Source: Batkoa obscura
Lineage: Eukaryota > Entomophthoromycota > Entomophthoromycetes > Entomophthorales > Batkoaceae
DNA length: 64,000 bases
Assembly: GCA_030770535.1 (NCBI GenBank)
Contig: JASVEC010000011.1
Coordinates: 434,001 to 498,000 of the forward strand
Reading direction: 5' to 3'
Below are positions 45,938-57,828 of this stretch, in pieces. The stretch's first letter is position 1; every line of letters begins with the position of its first letter. The translations under genes were made by a program, and so were the position numbers. The notes beneath the pieces were generated by a model. It did not search any database and was not told where the DNA came from. It saw only the letters and a program-made list of their open reading frames with translations.

Positions 45938-48289
45938 ATGGAAGATGTAGATTTAGATTTCAATGATACATTAGATGATGATTTAATCCAATGTTTTTTA
46001 ACTAATAGTAATGATAATAATAATGAAATACAACAAAATATCAACAATCTTACTGAAAATAGAGAAAAGATAAACAATATACAATCCAATTTATTGATTG
46101 ATTTAACTGAAAGTCCAAATAAACTATATGTTAAACAAAAAAAGGACGCTATTGCTGATGAAGGTAGTGAAATACTATTAAGCATTTATTAAGTTAATAA
46201 TACTGTTAATTTTAATTTTAGATTCTTTAATTATATTATCTTCAAGAGAAAATACACAAATTGGTAAATTTAGATGTTTATTTATTTTGATTGATATTAA
46301 TAATTTTAGTCAATGAAGAAAGTGATAAAATAATAAACAAATTAAATGAAGGTAAATAGAAACTCTAATTATTTTAATGATATAATAATAATAATAATTT
46401 TTTAATAATAGATAGATTATTTGATTTAAGTTTATCCCCAGTTAATAATTACTTAACAGAAACAAATAAGTCAAGTGAAGGTAATTATTAGTCAATTACA
46501 TTTAAAAAGTTAATATTAATTTTTTTTATATTTAAATAACCTAGAAGGCTTATTAAGTTTAAGCATGTCACCGATTAAAAATTATGTACCACAATTAAAT
46601 TCAGTTTCTTCATTTAAAATGAAAGTTAATAAATGTAAATTTATTAATATAAACTAAGGTATTAATAAATTATTATAGCACCATTAGTATTAGATGATGT
46701 TAATAATGAAAGTATAAAGAAATATAACAAAATAAATGTTATTGAAAATGATATTGATTTTAGTGATGTAGAAGTAATGGAAGGTAAATAATAGTAATCA
46801 TTTAATTAATGAATTATTTTATAAACTATTTTTTAGAATTAAGTTTATTAAATAAAAATAACATTTCAACTTTAAATAAAAATAATTCAATACCTTATAA
46901 TAAAAATAATTCAGTACCTTACAATAAAGATATTTTAAATGAAGGTAAATTTAAATTAATTGTTATACTATATTAGTTGATGTTTAACATTTTATATAGA
47001 TAATGATAATATTTGTTTATTAGATGATAATATGGATTTTAATATATCAAGTAATTAATTAATATAGAATAAATATATTAATATATTAATATTTTTATTA
47101 ATATTTTTATTATAAAATTAGATTTATCTAAAGCAAAATCATTTGATAGTTCAATGATTCAACAAAAATCCTCCGACAATAGCAAAATCCAAATAACAAT
47201 ACATCAAAAAAAATATCAAAAATATAATTTACAAGAGATAGAAACCTTAATTAATAATTTACCAATATCAATCATAAAATATAATATTGATAATTTTATA
47301 AATTTAATTTATTTAAAGAAAAAAATAGATAAAATTCAATATAATAATCAAAATCATTCATTATTAAAACCTATTTTTATGGAATTATATCATTTATTTA
47401 TTATTTGGGATGCTATTGAATTATTTTATATGCTAAAAAATGGTAAGTTTATTATTATTAATAATATTATTAAATATAAATTTAACATTTTTGACGTAGA
47501 AAAATACCTTCCTGATTATGATTTTAATTTAATACAAAAATTATATCCATATCACCAAATTAATATTTTATTAATAGGAAATCAAAAATATCAAAAAGAA
47601 ATTGAATACAATATCAATTTACAATTTAAAAATTATGTCAATAATAATAATCATAATAATAATAATAATAATAAATTTAAAACTGGGGATTTAAATTTAA
47701 TTAGCAATTATTTATTTGAATTACAGTTTAATAATGATAAATTACAAATTATTGAATTTGATAGTGAATTATTAGCATTAAAATTTGTTACTCATTATGC
47801 TAAATGTTTAATTTTAGAGTAAGTTTTATTTTATATATTTAATAATATTAATAATATTTAATTAATAATTTAATTTTAATTGTTAATAGTATCGATGATG
47901 ATGAATATGAATATGGCTGGTTACAATCTAATATTAAAAAACATTTAGAAGAAAGTACTTGGTTTTCAGCTATATTACAATTTATTCCTGGAGTAACTAG
48001 AAATATTAGTACTACTATTTTAAATCAATATAAAACATTAAATGGATTATTAACTAAATTAAATATTCATAAAAATATGGATTCCAATCAAAAAGAAAAA
48101 TGTGTTAATCAATTAGCTAGTTTAAATGTAAGTTTAAAATTCTATAAAGCTATCTACTTATTCATTTGTTTTATTTTATTTATATAGATACAATTAGTGA
48201 ATAACACACAACGAAAATTAGGGATAGCAATAGCTAAGAGAATATTAAATCTATTTTGGAATGATAAATTTGATGTTTTGATAACATAA
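45938..48289 (+). CDS. EME1: Crossover junction endonuclease subunit EME1/MMS4
   Basis: Non-catalytic partner of MUS81, which cleaves branched recombination and replication intermediates in the nucleus. About eleven exons were joined by frame from the start at 45938. The N-terminal third is disordered and acidic with short repeated exons containing SLSP and SMSP sites, plausible CDK targets, as known for Mms4. The central exon (about 47122-47820) is the degenerate XPF-type nuclease domain. The C-terminal exons carry the helix-hairpin-helix region: STWFSAILQFIPGVTRNI, QYKTLNGLLTKL and RKLGIAIAKRILNLFWND. No ERKxxxD motif, as expected for EME1 rather than MUS81. The 3' end lies 17 bp from the convergent gene's stop. 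Confidence 0.75.
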
Positions 48290-48306
48290 ATATAATAATA
48301 TACTAT

Positions 48307-48861
48307 TTATTCATCTTCAATGATACAACTAATGGATAAAAACAAAGTAATAAAAAAATTGATATCCCATTGTAATTTAGTAATTAAAATAAACTCATTG
48401 TTGTTCTTCACTTTCTTTAATATTACTAAACTAATTTGATTATAACTTAATTTCCATTCTTTTAATAAACTACTATATCTCCATTCGAGGGCTAATTTAT
48501 TATATTTTAAACAATATTCTTTTTTTAGTAAACTTAGATGGTTTGCTTTAGAACTTAATTTTAGACTCGATTTAACATTGTAATCTATTAATTTTATTAT
48601 ATATTTACCTTGAATTAAATGGAATAAATTACATTGCATTAAACCAAGGATTTGTTTATTGGAGTCTATTAGTAGTTTGTTATTATTATTACCATTAAAA
48701 CAATAGTAAGTTTTGGAATCAGAAGTTATGATGAGATGTTCGGGATCTTTTCTTATTTGAATGGTTAATGAAGGTTGTTTGATGTTGTGACTGTCGGTTA
48801 TCAATGAGTTGATGTTATTATCAAATATACTATTAATCATTGAAGATTTGGTAGAAATCAT
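48307..48861 (-). CDS. Hypothetical protein, possibly tubby C-terminal-like
   Basis: 184 residues, single exon. After a short N-terminus come successive short strands: SLTIQIRKDPEHLIITSD, KTYYCFNGNNNNKLLID, ILGLMQCNLFHLIQGKYIIK, LEWRYSSLLKEWKL and FILITKLQWD, then a hydrophobic segment near the C-terminus (FFITLFLSISCII). This strand series with one terminal hydrophobic helix resembles LURP-one/scramblase-like proteins of the tubby C-terminal fold, but there is no decisive motif. It converges on EME1 with a 17 bp gap. Confidence 0.5.
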   Translation of the reverse strand: MISTKSSMINSIFDNNINSLITDSHNIKQPSLTIQIRKDPEHLIITSDSKTYYCFNGNNNNKLLIDSNKQILGLMQCNLFHLIQGKYIIKLIDYNVKSSLKLSSKANHLSLLKKEYCLKYNKLALEWRYSSLLKEWKLSYNQISLVILKKVKNNNEFILITKLQWDINFFITLFLSISCIIEDE

Positions 48862-49649
48862 TGATATTTAAAAAATGAAAGTTATTTAAACTAAAAATAT
48901 TGCCTACTTTTTTATTTAAATACCTTTATTTCATAGTTTATTTGATTTAGCTCAATTCTCAAGCTTATCAATTATTAGTTTTACGTTACACATGCTAATT
49001 TAGCACCATGTAATTATTTAAAGATTAATTAAAAGTGGTGAATGATAATATTAAATCACTAGAAATTTAGTTTTATCTTTTTTCTCAATAAAAATCAATA
49101 ACAGCCTATGAATTTGAAACAACTTTTGCATTAAATTTGAAGTTTTATTTTGAATTAAAAATGTATAGTTTAAACTTCATTAAAATCCATATTACTTAAT
49201 TACATTTAAAGAATCCATTTTTCACAATAACTAGTTTTAGTAATATTGTACAAACATAAAGCATATAGAAAATAACTTCAATTTTATAGTATAATATTAA
49301 ACTTTAGTTCAGTTATTATTTCAATAGTCTTCAAAATAAGTGAGCTCATTTATTTCTAAGCCTCCATTTCTAAATTCCAATAAATCTACAAAAATAATAT
49401 TCAAAATGGAATCCCTTGTATAATACTGTTTAAAATCTATTATGATATCTTCATTACTAGTATTAGTAATTTTTTGTTTCTATTTTTTTATTGAGATAAT
49501 TTATCACTACCCATTTAACCCAATAAGTGTTTTAAATAAAGGTTAACTTTAGATGAATTAATTTTAATAATGAATATACTAAATAATTTTAAAAGAAATG
49601 TAACTTTTGAGTATATGATATGATATCTTATTAAACTTCATGATCTTTT

Positions 49650-49920
49650 TATACCATTACTCTTAGTAAAACATTTGTAGAAGGATTTTTTGAGTTAATA
49701 ATACAACAACAAATCAAAGTTCTATATCATTTTGAAATTTTGACTATTTTTCAAAAACAAAAAAGTATGAATTATTTCTCAAAAGTTCTAATTAAAACAT
49801 CTTATCTTTATAATAATACCTTTTTTATATTTGAATAAATAGTTAGCGTTATTAGAACCTTATCTTTTATTTAAAAATATACTATTAAACCAATTGAAGT
49901 ATTGATAATCAACTTTAATT
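49650..49920 (+). repeat. Diverged tandem repeat, unit 1
   Basis: Shares ordered blocks with 50010-50290, such as ATTAGAACCTTAT and TTTATTTAAAAATA, and the run AAACCAATTGAAGTATTGAT. Confidence 0.6.
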
Positions 49921-50009
49921 TCAAACTGAGAATTTTAAGAAAATAGAATAATGATTTTAAAAAAAACCTGTGTTTTAAATATAAGAAATATACTTTATTC
50001 GACATTAAA

Positions 50010-50290
50010 GTGATAGGCTTTTATATCACTACTCCATGTTATAGATTTATATAACTTTTATTGAAAAAATAATAATATAATAAATTCAATTTCTATAACA
50101 TTTTGAGATTCACACTATTTTCAAAAATGAAAACATTGAGTTATTTTCCAAGTAATCAAACCATAACATGTTATCTTTCTGAAAATTCATTTTCCATCTT
50201 TAAATAGATACTAAATGATTAATAGAACCTTATATTTTATTTAAAAATACACTATCAAACCAGTTCAAGTATTAGCAATCAAGTCAAACA
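50010..50290 (+). repeat. Diverged tandem repeat, unit 2
   Basis: Direct copy of unit 1 offset by about 360 bp, with similarity roughly 70-75% by eye. Non-coding; probably an old local duplication upstream of the protease homologue. Confidence 0.6.
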
Positions 50291-50580
50291 AATAGAAAAA
50301 AATTATCTAAATAAGGGAATATTCGAATTTCAACTGCTAGAATTATAATGACAATAATATTTAAAACTTGAATAAAAAAATAACAAAAGATCAATATTAT
50401 ATCATTAAATTTAAAAATAAAAAATAAAACATGTTGATATTCTTGAGTCTAAAAAAATATCAAATTGACATTGAAATAGCTCAAAATAGTCATATAAAAT
50501 TTTAAAAATAAAATAAACCGAAAATTAAAGGTTCATTGACGTTTATTTATAACAATTCAAAAAATAGATAGCTAAAAAAC

Positions 50581-50588
50581 TATATAAA
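50581..50588 (+). promoter_or_regulatory. TATA box of the protease homologue
   Basis: TATATAAA 67 bp before the ATG at 50656. Confidence 0.5.
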
Positions 50589-50655
50589 CAAATAAAAGAT
50601 ATTTGAATCAGTTTGTAATTCATTGAAATTTTAACTTTGAAATAAATTATAATAA

Positions 50656-51423
50656 ATGAAATTTTCGATTTTTCTTCTACTTTTAGGATTAGTCAGTACT
50701 GCTAACCTTTCATCAAATGATGCTTCTATCAAGTTAGTTGGTGGAACAGAAGTATCTCCAAAATTCAAATATCCTTGGATAGTCTCTTTGAACAATCAAG
50801 ATACTCATATTTGTGGGGGGACCCTTATTAACTCTAATACTATCATCACCAATGCGGGTTGTATTTATGGTAACATAACGGAATGGACCGCCAAGATTCA
50901 CCGCCATGATTTAAGTTTAACAGAACTAGAAGAGAATGGAAAAACTTTTAGTATAAAAAGTTGGATCGCCCATCCTTTATATTCTCGATCTGATTACTAT
51001 GATATTTCATTATGGAAATTGGACGGTAATTTTAATTTATCTACGATTATTCAATTGGATCAAGGCGATTTATCTAATACTGAGAAATTAACTTTAAAGA
51101 TTATTGGTTGGGGAGCTACTCAATCGAGTGATAGTTCAATACCAGTTCTTAGAGAAATTCGTCAAAGTATTGTCAATAATGAAAAATGTAAATCACGTTA
51201 CTCCTATTTTAAGAAAGAATTATTGTTCTGTGCTTCTAATGGGGGTTATGAAAACCCATGTTATGGGGATCAAGGTTCTCCTTTGTTTTTAGAAGATGGG
51301 AATACGTTCACCTTAGTTGGTCTTTCCTCTATTAGTCTTGATTGTGGTGCTAGACATTATCCTCATGTTTATACTCGTGTTTCAAGTTTATTGCCATTTA
51401 TTCAAAAACATATTGAGTTTTAA
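50656..51423 (+). CDS. Secreted serine protease homologue lacking catalytic residues
   Basis: 255 residues, aligning along its whole length with the trypsins in this window (signal peptide 1-16; KLVGGTEVSPKFKYPW after the propeptide). Residue 68 is Gly in ITNAGC where the active enzymes have His in SAAHC. The nucleophile is Gln206 in GDQGSP instead of Ser in GDSGGP, and the pocket Asp is Asn200. Only Asp116 of the triad remains. The fold-defining cysteines, the oxyanion-adjacent Asp205 and the open frame are preserved, so this looks like a maintained pseudoenzyme rather than a decaying gene. Such homologues act as regulators, decoys or binding proteins in animals. It lacks the introns of the housekeeping genes. 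Confidence 0.9.
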   Translation: MKFSIFLLLLGLVSTANLSSNDASIKLVGGTEVSPKFKYPWIVSLNNQDTHICGGTLINSNTIITNAGCIYGNITEWTAKIHRHDLSLTELEENGKTFSIKSWIAHPLYSRSDYYDISLWKLDGNFNLSTIIQLDQGDLSNTEKLTLKIIGWGATQSSDSSIPVLREIRQSIVNNEKCKSRYSYFKKELLFCASNGGYENPCYGDQGSPLFLEDGNTFTLVGLSSISLDCGARHYPHVYTRVSSLLPFIQKHIEF

Positions 51424-52320
51424 CATAATAAATGTAATATATATATTTTATTGACTTTTTACATTTACAAATTTAAATTATTTTAATAAGTTATTTTTCT
51501 ATTGATTTAGTTGTATAGTAAGCTTACTACTATTACTTCATTAGTATATTGCATAAAAATAAGTTTATTAGAAACTGATAAGTTAGTATTGTAGTTTGAC
51601 AATAAACCAATTTTAGAAGAAACAACTCATTATTAAACTGTTATTCTTTTCAATTTCGTTATTAATCCTTTAAAATTTATAAGTATAGATTTATATTAAT
51701 TAGCGGTTTTACCATATATACTACTTTAAATAATAATGATGTCAAAATATCAATTTCAACTGTAATTGCTATAAATATTGATAAAAAATTACTCTTTAAA
51801 CAGGATTATTAAAAAACATCATATATACTATAGTTTGTTGAAGTGGCGATTTTATATACTATGTTTAAAAGAATTTAATAAAGCTAATAATCCACATATA
51901 AAAGATTTTAAAAACTTCAACATATAAAGAAACTAAATAATTTATATAAAAAGCCCTAATATTAAATGTTTTAAAGCATTTAAGAGACTTCACAAAATTG
52001 AAGTATGATACTATCAACTTGAAAGTTACTTATAAGAAACCGTTGTTCTATTTATAATTTAAAAATAGCCAATTTTTAGTTTATCTAATAGAACTGTTAA
52101 TTAATTGGTCGATTTTAAACTCCCAATTTCGCGTTCATTAAATCTTCAACTTTCGCGTTTTAAAACTATACTAATTTTAAGCTTGACTTCCCATAATATT
52201 AGCTAGCTTTAATTGGTTAAGCTATATTACAGTTAGTTAATTTAGTTAATTATAAAATTATAAGAATCGAATATTTTACTTCTATAATTTAATAGTTTAT
52301 TCTTTATATAAGATAGCACA
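51424..52320. other. Intergenic region
   Basis: About 900 bp of AT-rich DNA with no gene or repeat recognised. Confidence 0.4.
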
Positions 52321-54012
52321 ATGGGTGACAAGTCAGAAAATAAGGCAATTGATTTACAGGATAGTTTAACTAAGAAAAAAACAAGTGAAAAAGAAGATAA
52401 AGAGTACAATGGACTTTATACAAAACTTAATAAATATAAGACAATGATAAAGAATTGGGAATATAATTTCAAAAAAAAATATAATAGGGATCCTAGAGTT
52501 GAAGACATTGATGACTTTCCAGTTATGGGTAAGTGGTAATAAATTTTATTAAGTTTTTGTTAACATGTTTTTAGTTAAAAATTATAAAATGTATGCCGAA
52601 ATTAAAAAGAATCTCATGAGGAATTTTACAGAAAGGTATAAAAAAGATGTGGAAAAGACAAAAAGGGGATCGAAAGAAAATTCTACGATTAAAAATAAAG
52701 AAGAAAAGAAGAACATTGATGAAATTAAGGATACACTTATTGAAGAAACGAAAGCTTTCATTTCCCCTGAAAAGAGCAATTTGGCGAATCCAAGTAACGA
52801 AACATCAATAACTCATTTCTCGAACCAAACTAAGGCTCTTTCAGAAATGAGGTCTGTGTCACTCCCAGAATTTAAGAAAGAAGATGATATTCAAGAACAA
52901 AAAGTTAATATTCAAATAAAAGAAACTATTGAAAAAGAAGAAGAGATAAGAAGTTTAAAAGAATATGATGAAAATAAAGAAGATTTTTATTATCCACCTA
53001 CCCCAGAAAATAATTGTTCTGAAATTGATGAACTTCCAATTGATAACGAATCTGAAATCTTAGATAGGGAGGAAATATATGGAAATCATTCTACAGAAGC
53101 AACATCACCTATGGAAATAGCACCACCAACTGCCTTTAGCAAGCTATTTGTAGAAACACCAGTTTATTGGCAACAATTGATGGCAAAATTCATTGTACCA
53201 AAAGGTCATCCAAAATACATGGATCGAAAATTAATGAAACAGGCAAAAAGAATTTGTGATTGGACCCAATATATGTTAGTTAAACATTTTGGTGATATAC
53301 TTGAAGATCCAAAATTTAGAATTAACAGCTTACCTTCTTATCCATATGCTAAACCACTTACACCTTATTCTTTTCGAAAACCAATTCAACGTATTAGAGG
53401 TTATCAAACAGCTAAAGAAATCTTAGAAGAAAAAGAAAAAGGATTTGTATTTGAAAGGCAAAAATTAAGGGGATGGTTTAATAATCCACGTTTCGATAGG
53501 AAAAATATTATTACTTATAAACCAAGGCCAAAAGACGAGGATGGTAATGAAATACCACTTGTTTATCCATGGACATTTGAGGACGAATATACAGCTAAAT
53601 GTGATCCTACACATTATAGATTTAAATTCCCATTAAAAGAAAAGGATCCTCGATATTTGCTGATTATAGAAAAAATTCGAGGTAAACTAAATTATATCAT
53701 ATTATGAAACTTTTAACTAATAAAATTTTAGCTCAAGAAGAAGCTAAGAGAGAAGAAGAAGAAAGAAAGATAAGGGAGGAAGAAACGAAGAAGAAAGAAG
53801 AAGCAAAAGCTAAAAGAATTGCAAGAAAAGCTGCATCGGATGCTAGAAAGAGTAAACCTAAAACGGGTTTAAAAGACTCGGATTTAGTTTCAACTAATTT
53901 TGTTAAAATGGATACTAGAAGAGGAAAATATCGTACTGGAACTGGTAAACCTAAAGGTGCATCTAGGGTTAAGATATCTAAATATTGTAAAGAGCCAAGG
54001 AGAAGACCTTAA
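52321..54012 (+). CDS. SLD2: DNA replication regulator SLD2 (DRC1/RECQ4 N-domain-like)
   Basis: Replication initiation factor that, when phosphorylated by CDK, binds Dpb11 to help load the helicase. Three exons (52321-52528, 52575-53681, 53732-54012) give 531 aa. The N-terminal Sld2 signature is MIKNWEYNFKKKYNRDPRVE joined over intron 1 to VKNYKMYAEIKK. Several SP/TP sites follow (ISPEKS, PPTPENN, TSPMEIAPP, ETPVYW, LTPYSF), fitting CDK control. A charged coiled segment (AQEEAKREEEERKI) precedes a C-terminal block KTGLKDSDLVSTNFVKMD. The middle (TPVYWQQLMAKF to RGWFNNPRFDRK) is well ordered but not otherwise recognised. The name rests mainly on the N-terminal motif. Confidence 0.72.
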
Positions 54013-55298
54013 TTTATTTAATTTAGTTGTTATATAACTTTGAACATTTTTATTATAAAATGCTAAGAGATGCATTAATTACTTTATTTAATGGCATTAG
54101 GAATATATATCTTCGCTTCAGTATTTTGTACACTTTTTAAGTACCCTGGAATTTAAAAATTATCAGTTAAATTCTTAAACAAAAGCATAAACGTATCATT
54201 AAATAAAATGCAAAGGACTGATGGTAACATTAAAAATTAAGTTATGAATTTACTTTTTTACAAGTTTTGCACTAGTTTTGACATTTTTATACCATTTAAT
54301 AATATTTGTATTCTGGTTTTATCGACACTCGTTATCCTATATTAAACAGAAAATTAATTCGTAAGGAGAATGATTTTTTTGATGTAGCACCTGCCTTAAG
54401 ATTTGAATTAACAGTTTGATAGATAGTATATTAGATATTATACATGTTTCAATTTTAGCATCATATAATCGTCTAAATAAATAACAAATTTGTATATTAA
54501 ACTAGATAATCCATGTTTTATGTCTCAGTTATTTTAATATATATTAAATTCTTTAATATCATTATGTATTTTCACTTAACTTTTTACATTTTCCAAAGTT
54601 TTATCAACTAAGTATTGAGAATATATTTTTCATCCCAACATTTTGTTCATTATGTAGCTTATAATTTAATAATCTATTATTTTAATCCTTAACCAGGAAA
54701 AAGCATATTTGTATTATTTTAAAATGTAAGTGTGACTTAATAGAGTTATCAGAGTTAATATATAGTTTTATAATTTATTCAAATTTATTTAAATAGCTAC
54801 AAATTTAATATATTTAAAGTACCCAAAATCTTCTCCTTTAATAGCTTAGAGTTACCAAGTTTAAGAATAATGGCTACAAAAAAATAAATGAATTAAAAAA
54901 TAAATTTTTAGCAAGCTATTTTGACCTCCCCTTATTACGAAAACGTAGTTGTGTAAGATAGTAAAAAGATCCTTGGTGAAGACAATAAAAGTTGTAAAAA
55001 TTATATTAGAATTACAGTTATATATATATATATATATAACCGAATGCTAAAGAACATCTCGCAAGATATATTTGATATTACATAATGAATGATAACATGA
55101 CAAAGATCAATGAATATGTGCGCAAAAAAAATATAATTGAAAAAAATAATAAAAAGCAATAAAAAAGTTAATATTAAAATAGAAAGTCAATATACAAATT
55201 AGACAGGATGCAGGTTATGGAAACAAGTAATATTACATTAAATATGTATGACTGGTATAGAAAGTAAACAAGCTACGAAAGATAGCCTAAAATTAAAC
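54013..55298. other. Intergenic region
   Basis: 1.3 kb, AT-rich, with a short (TA)n run at about 55020-55038. No gene or MITE seen. Confidence 0.45.
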
Positions 55299-55305
55299 TA
55301 TAAAA
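55299..55305 (+). promoter_or_regulatory. TATA box of trypsin gene
   Basis: TATAAAA 37 bp before the ATG at 55343. Confidence 0.6.
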
Positions 55306-55342
55306 GCTATTCAAAATATTCAAAATTTATTTAAACAATTCA

Positions 55343-56113
55343 ATGAAATCCTTTCTCATTTTTACTCTCCTTGGTGCTGCTATTGCTGCTGACATTCCTT
55401 TAAAAGCTCCACCCAGCCGTATTGTAGGAGGCTATGAAGTATCTCCTAAGTTTAAATACCCATGGATGGTATCACTTGACTATGAAAGATCCCATTTTTG
55501 TGGTGGTGCTTTGTACAATGGAAATACTGTCATATCAGCTGCCCATTGTGTTATTGGATCAACTTCATCGTGGACTGCTCGTACTCATCGTCACAACTTA
55601 AATGCTAGTGAATCTTCCGAACAAGGAAAAACTTACAAAATCAAATCTCGTATTTCTCATCCAAGCTATAAAGCTAATACCAATGCTTATGATATCGCTA
55701 TTTGGAAACTTGATACTGCAGCTGGACCATTGACTGGAATCAAACTTGACTCCGGAAAGTATGCCAATGCTGATAATACTCTTCTCAAAGTTATTGGATG
55801 GGGTGATACCACTGAAGGGGGGAACTCTTCATCAATCCTTTTAGAAGTTGGGGTGCCAGTATTGAACGCTGATAAATGTAAAAAATCCTATACAAACTTA
55901 GATAATAAATCTCAATTTTGTGCTGGGTATCCAGAAGGAGGTAAAGATTCTTGCCAAGGTGATTCTGGAGGGCCAATATTTGTTCAAGAAGGTTCAACTT
56001 CAGTATTAGTTGGTGTTGTCTCATGGGGTGAAGGTTGTGCTCGAGGCGGTAAACCAGGCGTATATACTCGTATATCTGCTACTACTGATTTTATTAATAA
56101 ATATTCCAAATGA
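55343..56113 (+). CDS. Secreted trypsin-like serine protease
   Basis: 256-residue intronless S1A precursor, close paralogue of the inverted pair (shared LIFTLLGAAIAADIP leader and EVSPKFKYPW). Signal peptide 1-16, activation after Arg26 before IVGG, triad His68 (SAAHC), Asp117 (YDIAIW) and Ser208 (GDSGGP), pocket Asp202 for Lys/Arg specificity. Substitutions against the pair are spread along the protein, so it is an older duplicate that has not been recently homogenised. A TGGGG MITE sits 60 bp beyond its stop codon, close enough to lie in the 3' UTR. Confidence 0.95.
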   Translation: MKSFLIFTLLGAAIAADIPLKAPPSRIVGGYEVSPKFKYPWMVSLDYERSHFCGGALYNGNTVISAAHCVIGSTSSWTARTHRHNLNASESSEQGKTYKIKSRISHPSYKANTNAYDIAIWKLDTAAGPLTGIKLDSGKYANADNTLLKVIGWGDTTEGGNSSSILLEVGVPVLNADKCKKSYTNLDNKSQFCAGYPEGGKDSCQGDSGGPIFVQEGSTSVLVGVVSWGEGCARGGKPGVYTRISATTDFINKYSK

Positions 56114-56174
56114 GTATATTAAAATTTTAATAAACTTATAAATTACTTTATAAACGTAGGAAATTATTAAAATT

Positions 56175-56272
56175 TGGGGATGTATTTTTGTTTAAGAATT
56201 TATTAACAATTTTTCCACTCAAATAGCGCTTAAAAGATGGAAAAAGTAATGAAGCCAAAAAAAACACCCCCA
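56175..56272 (-). mobile_element. TGGGG MITE copy 6
   Basis: Starts TGGGGATGTATTTTTG, ends ACACCCCCA, core AAATAGCGCTTAAAAGATGG. The flanks (TT/TT) have lost the usual TA. Confidence 0.85.
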
Positions 56273-57504
56273 TTTTGATCGTTTCCAATTTTATTGAACT
56301 TCATTATTGTTTGAAAAGTTTAAAAAAGTATTATCAAGTTGATAATTCTTTCAGTTTATAAGCGTTGTAGTTTAGCTATAATGATGGATAAAACTAGGTT
56401 CATACTATAGTTAATTTTAAGCTTTATAATTATACAATTAGTTCTCAATTTATTTGGCTTTTCTAAAAATATAAAGTTTATTTTATTTATAATTAGATTT
56501 TTTTTGGAATCCTAAACCACAGGAGTCATAAATCGATCTAATCAATAAATTATTTTTATGCTAGCAAAATTTTGATTTTAAGAAAAGCTAAATTATTTAA
56601 AATTAAATAATGAAAGTTTATAATATATGAATATGTGTGTATTTATAGCTCAATAAAAAAGCAAATAGAAGGGTAAAAAATATCTATTTATCCATAGAAT
56701 TTTGATATTAAAATCAATCAAACTTTATAATCTATAATAGCATTTACATAAAATGAAATGTTAGCTTGGTTTTTAAAAATTGATAATCAGCTAAAAAAAC
56801 TGCAACTCTTGTGGTTCAGAATGTCTCTATAGAGAAGTTTAAATATTTATATAATAAAATGACTACTAGTAAAATATTCATAAAAGAAAATAATTGTTAA
56901 TAAAACATTTAAGACAATAAAATGGAATAAGTTTGTTAAACTAACGATAAATATATCTTTTAACATATTAATGTATATAGTTATAAAATAATATAGCAAT
57001 TACCATTTTGAAATGTATTTTTTATTCAAACTAAAATGATTTTTTAGTTTTTTTAATAGTTGTATATAAAAGCTGATTTTGGAATATACTAAAAATAGTT
57101 TAAATGTATATTATAACGTTAAAGGTTAAGCTATAAACATATAGTGAATTAACTTATTGATTTTCTTAAAAACTACAAAAAACACAAACATTAGATAAAA
57201 ATTTGTTTATTAGAAGGATCATTTATAGACATATATAATAAATAGTATTTTTAGATCGACTTAGAGTTAGATGTCTTTTATTATCTTTAATTTATAGTCA
57301 ATTTTTCCTAATATGAAGTTAAGGACTACAGGCTTCCTTATACCCTTAAGTTTATATCAATATTTTTAACTTCAAATTAAAAACAATGGAAGACATCTAA
57401 CCTCAAGCTGCTCTTCAGTAGTAATTTCTATGTTTTTTAATCAGCTAGTATTACTAAAAATGAACTTTTGAATCATGTAGAGTTTATAAGGTAAAAAGAA
57501 CATA

Positions 57505-57603
57505 TGGGGATGTATTTTTGTTTAAGAATTTTACTAACAATTTTTTCATTCAAATAGTGCTTAACAAATGGAAAAAGTGATAAAACTAAAAAAAACATCC
57601 TCA
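57505..57603 (-). mobile_element. TGGGG MITE copy 7
   Basis: Starts TGGGGATGTATTTTTG, ends ACATCCTCA, flanked by TA. Lies about 180 bp upstream of the TATA box of the ABC transporter. Confidence 0.85.
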
Positions 57604-57782
57604 TATTCTATAAATATACCAGCTCGGGACAATATTTATTAATAAAAGGCATAAAAAGAACTTCTTAGTCTTCATGAAGTACGCAGTTATGAATAATAAA
57701 TAACACGCAGTATCCTTTTTGATTATTCTCAAACCACTTATAATACTACGAATCTTTACTAAATTTAAGCTTATTATGAATC

Positions 57783-57790
57783 TATAAATT
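57783..57790 (+). promoter_or_regulatory. TATA box of ABC transporter gene
   Basis: TATAAATT 38 bp before the ATG at 57829; matches the spacing at the pseudogene. Confidence 0.5.
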
Positions 57791-57828
57791 AGAGTGGAAG
57801 AATTCTTAAAATACTAAATTTAAGAAAA

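Larger units (their letters stand above)
48862..50580. other. Intergenic region with a diverged tandem duplication
   Basis: 1.7 kb gap at the edge of the gene-dense block. No gene supported. Contains two related segments (next two entries); the rest is AT-rich and featureless. Confidence 0.5.
56114..57782. other. Intergenic region between trypsin and ABC transporter
   Basis: 1.7 kb with two MITEs in the same orientation at either end (56175, 57505) and no supported gene between them. Confidence 0.5.

Noticed and set aside
55020-55040. (TA)n run as a regulatory site or element end
   Set aside because: A simple microsatellite with no paired terminus or repeat nearby.
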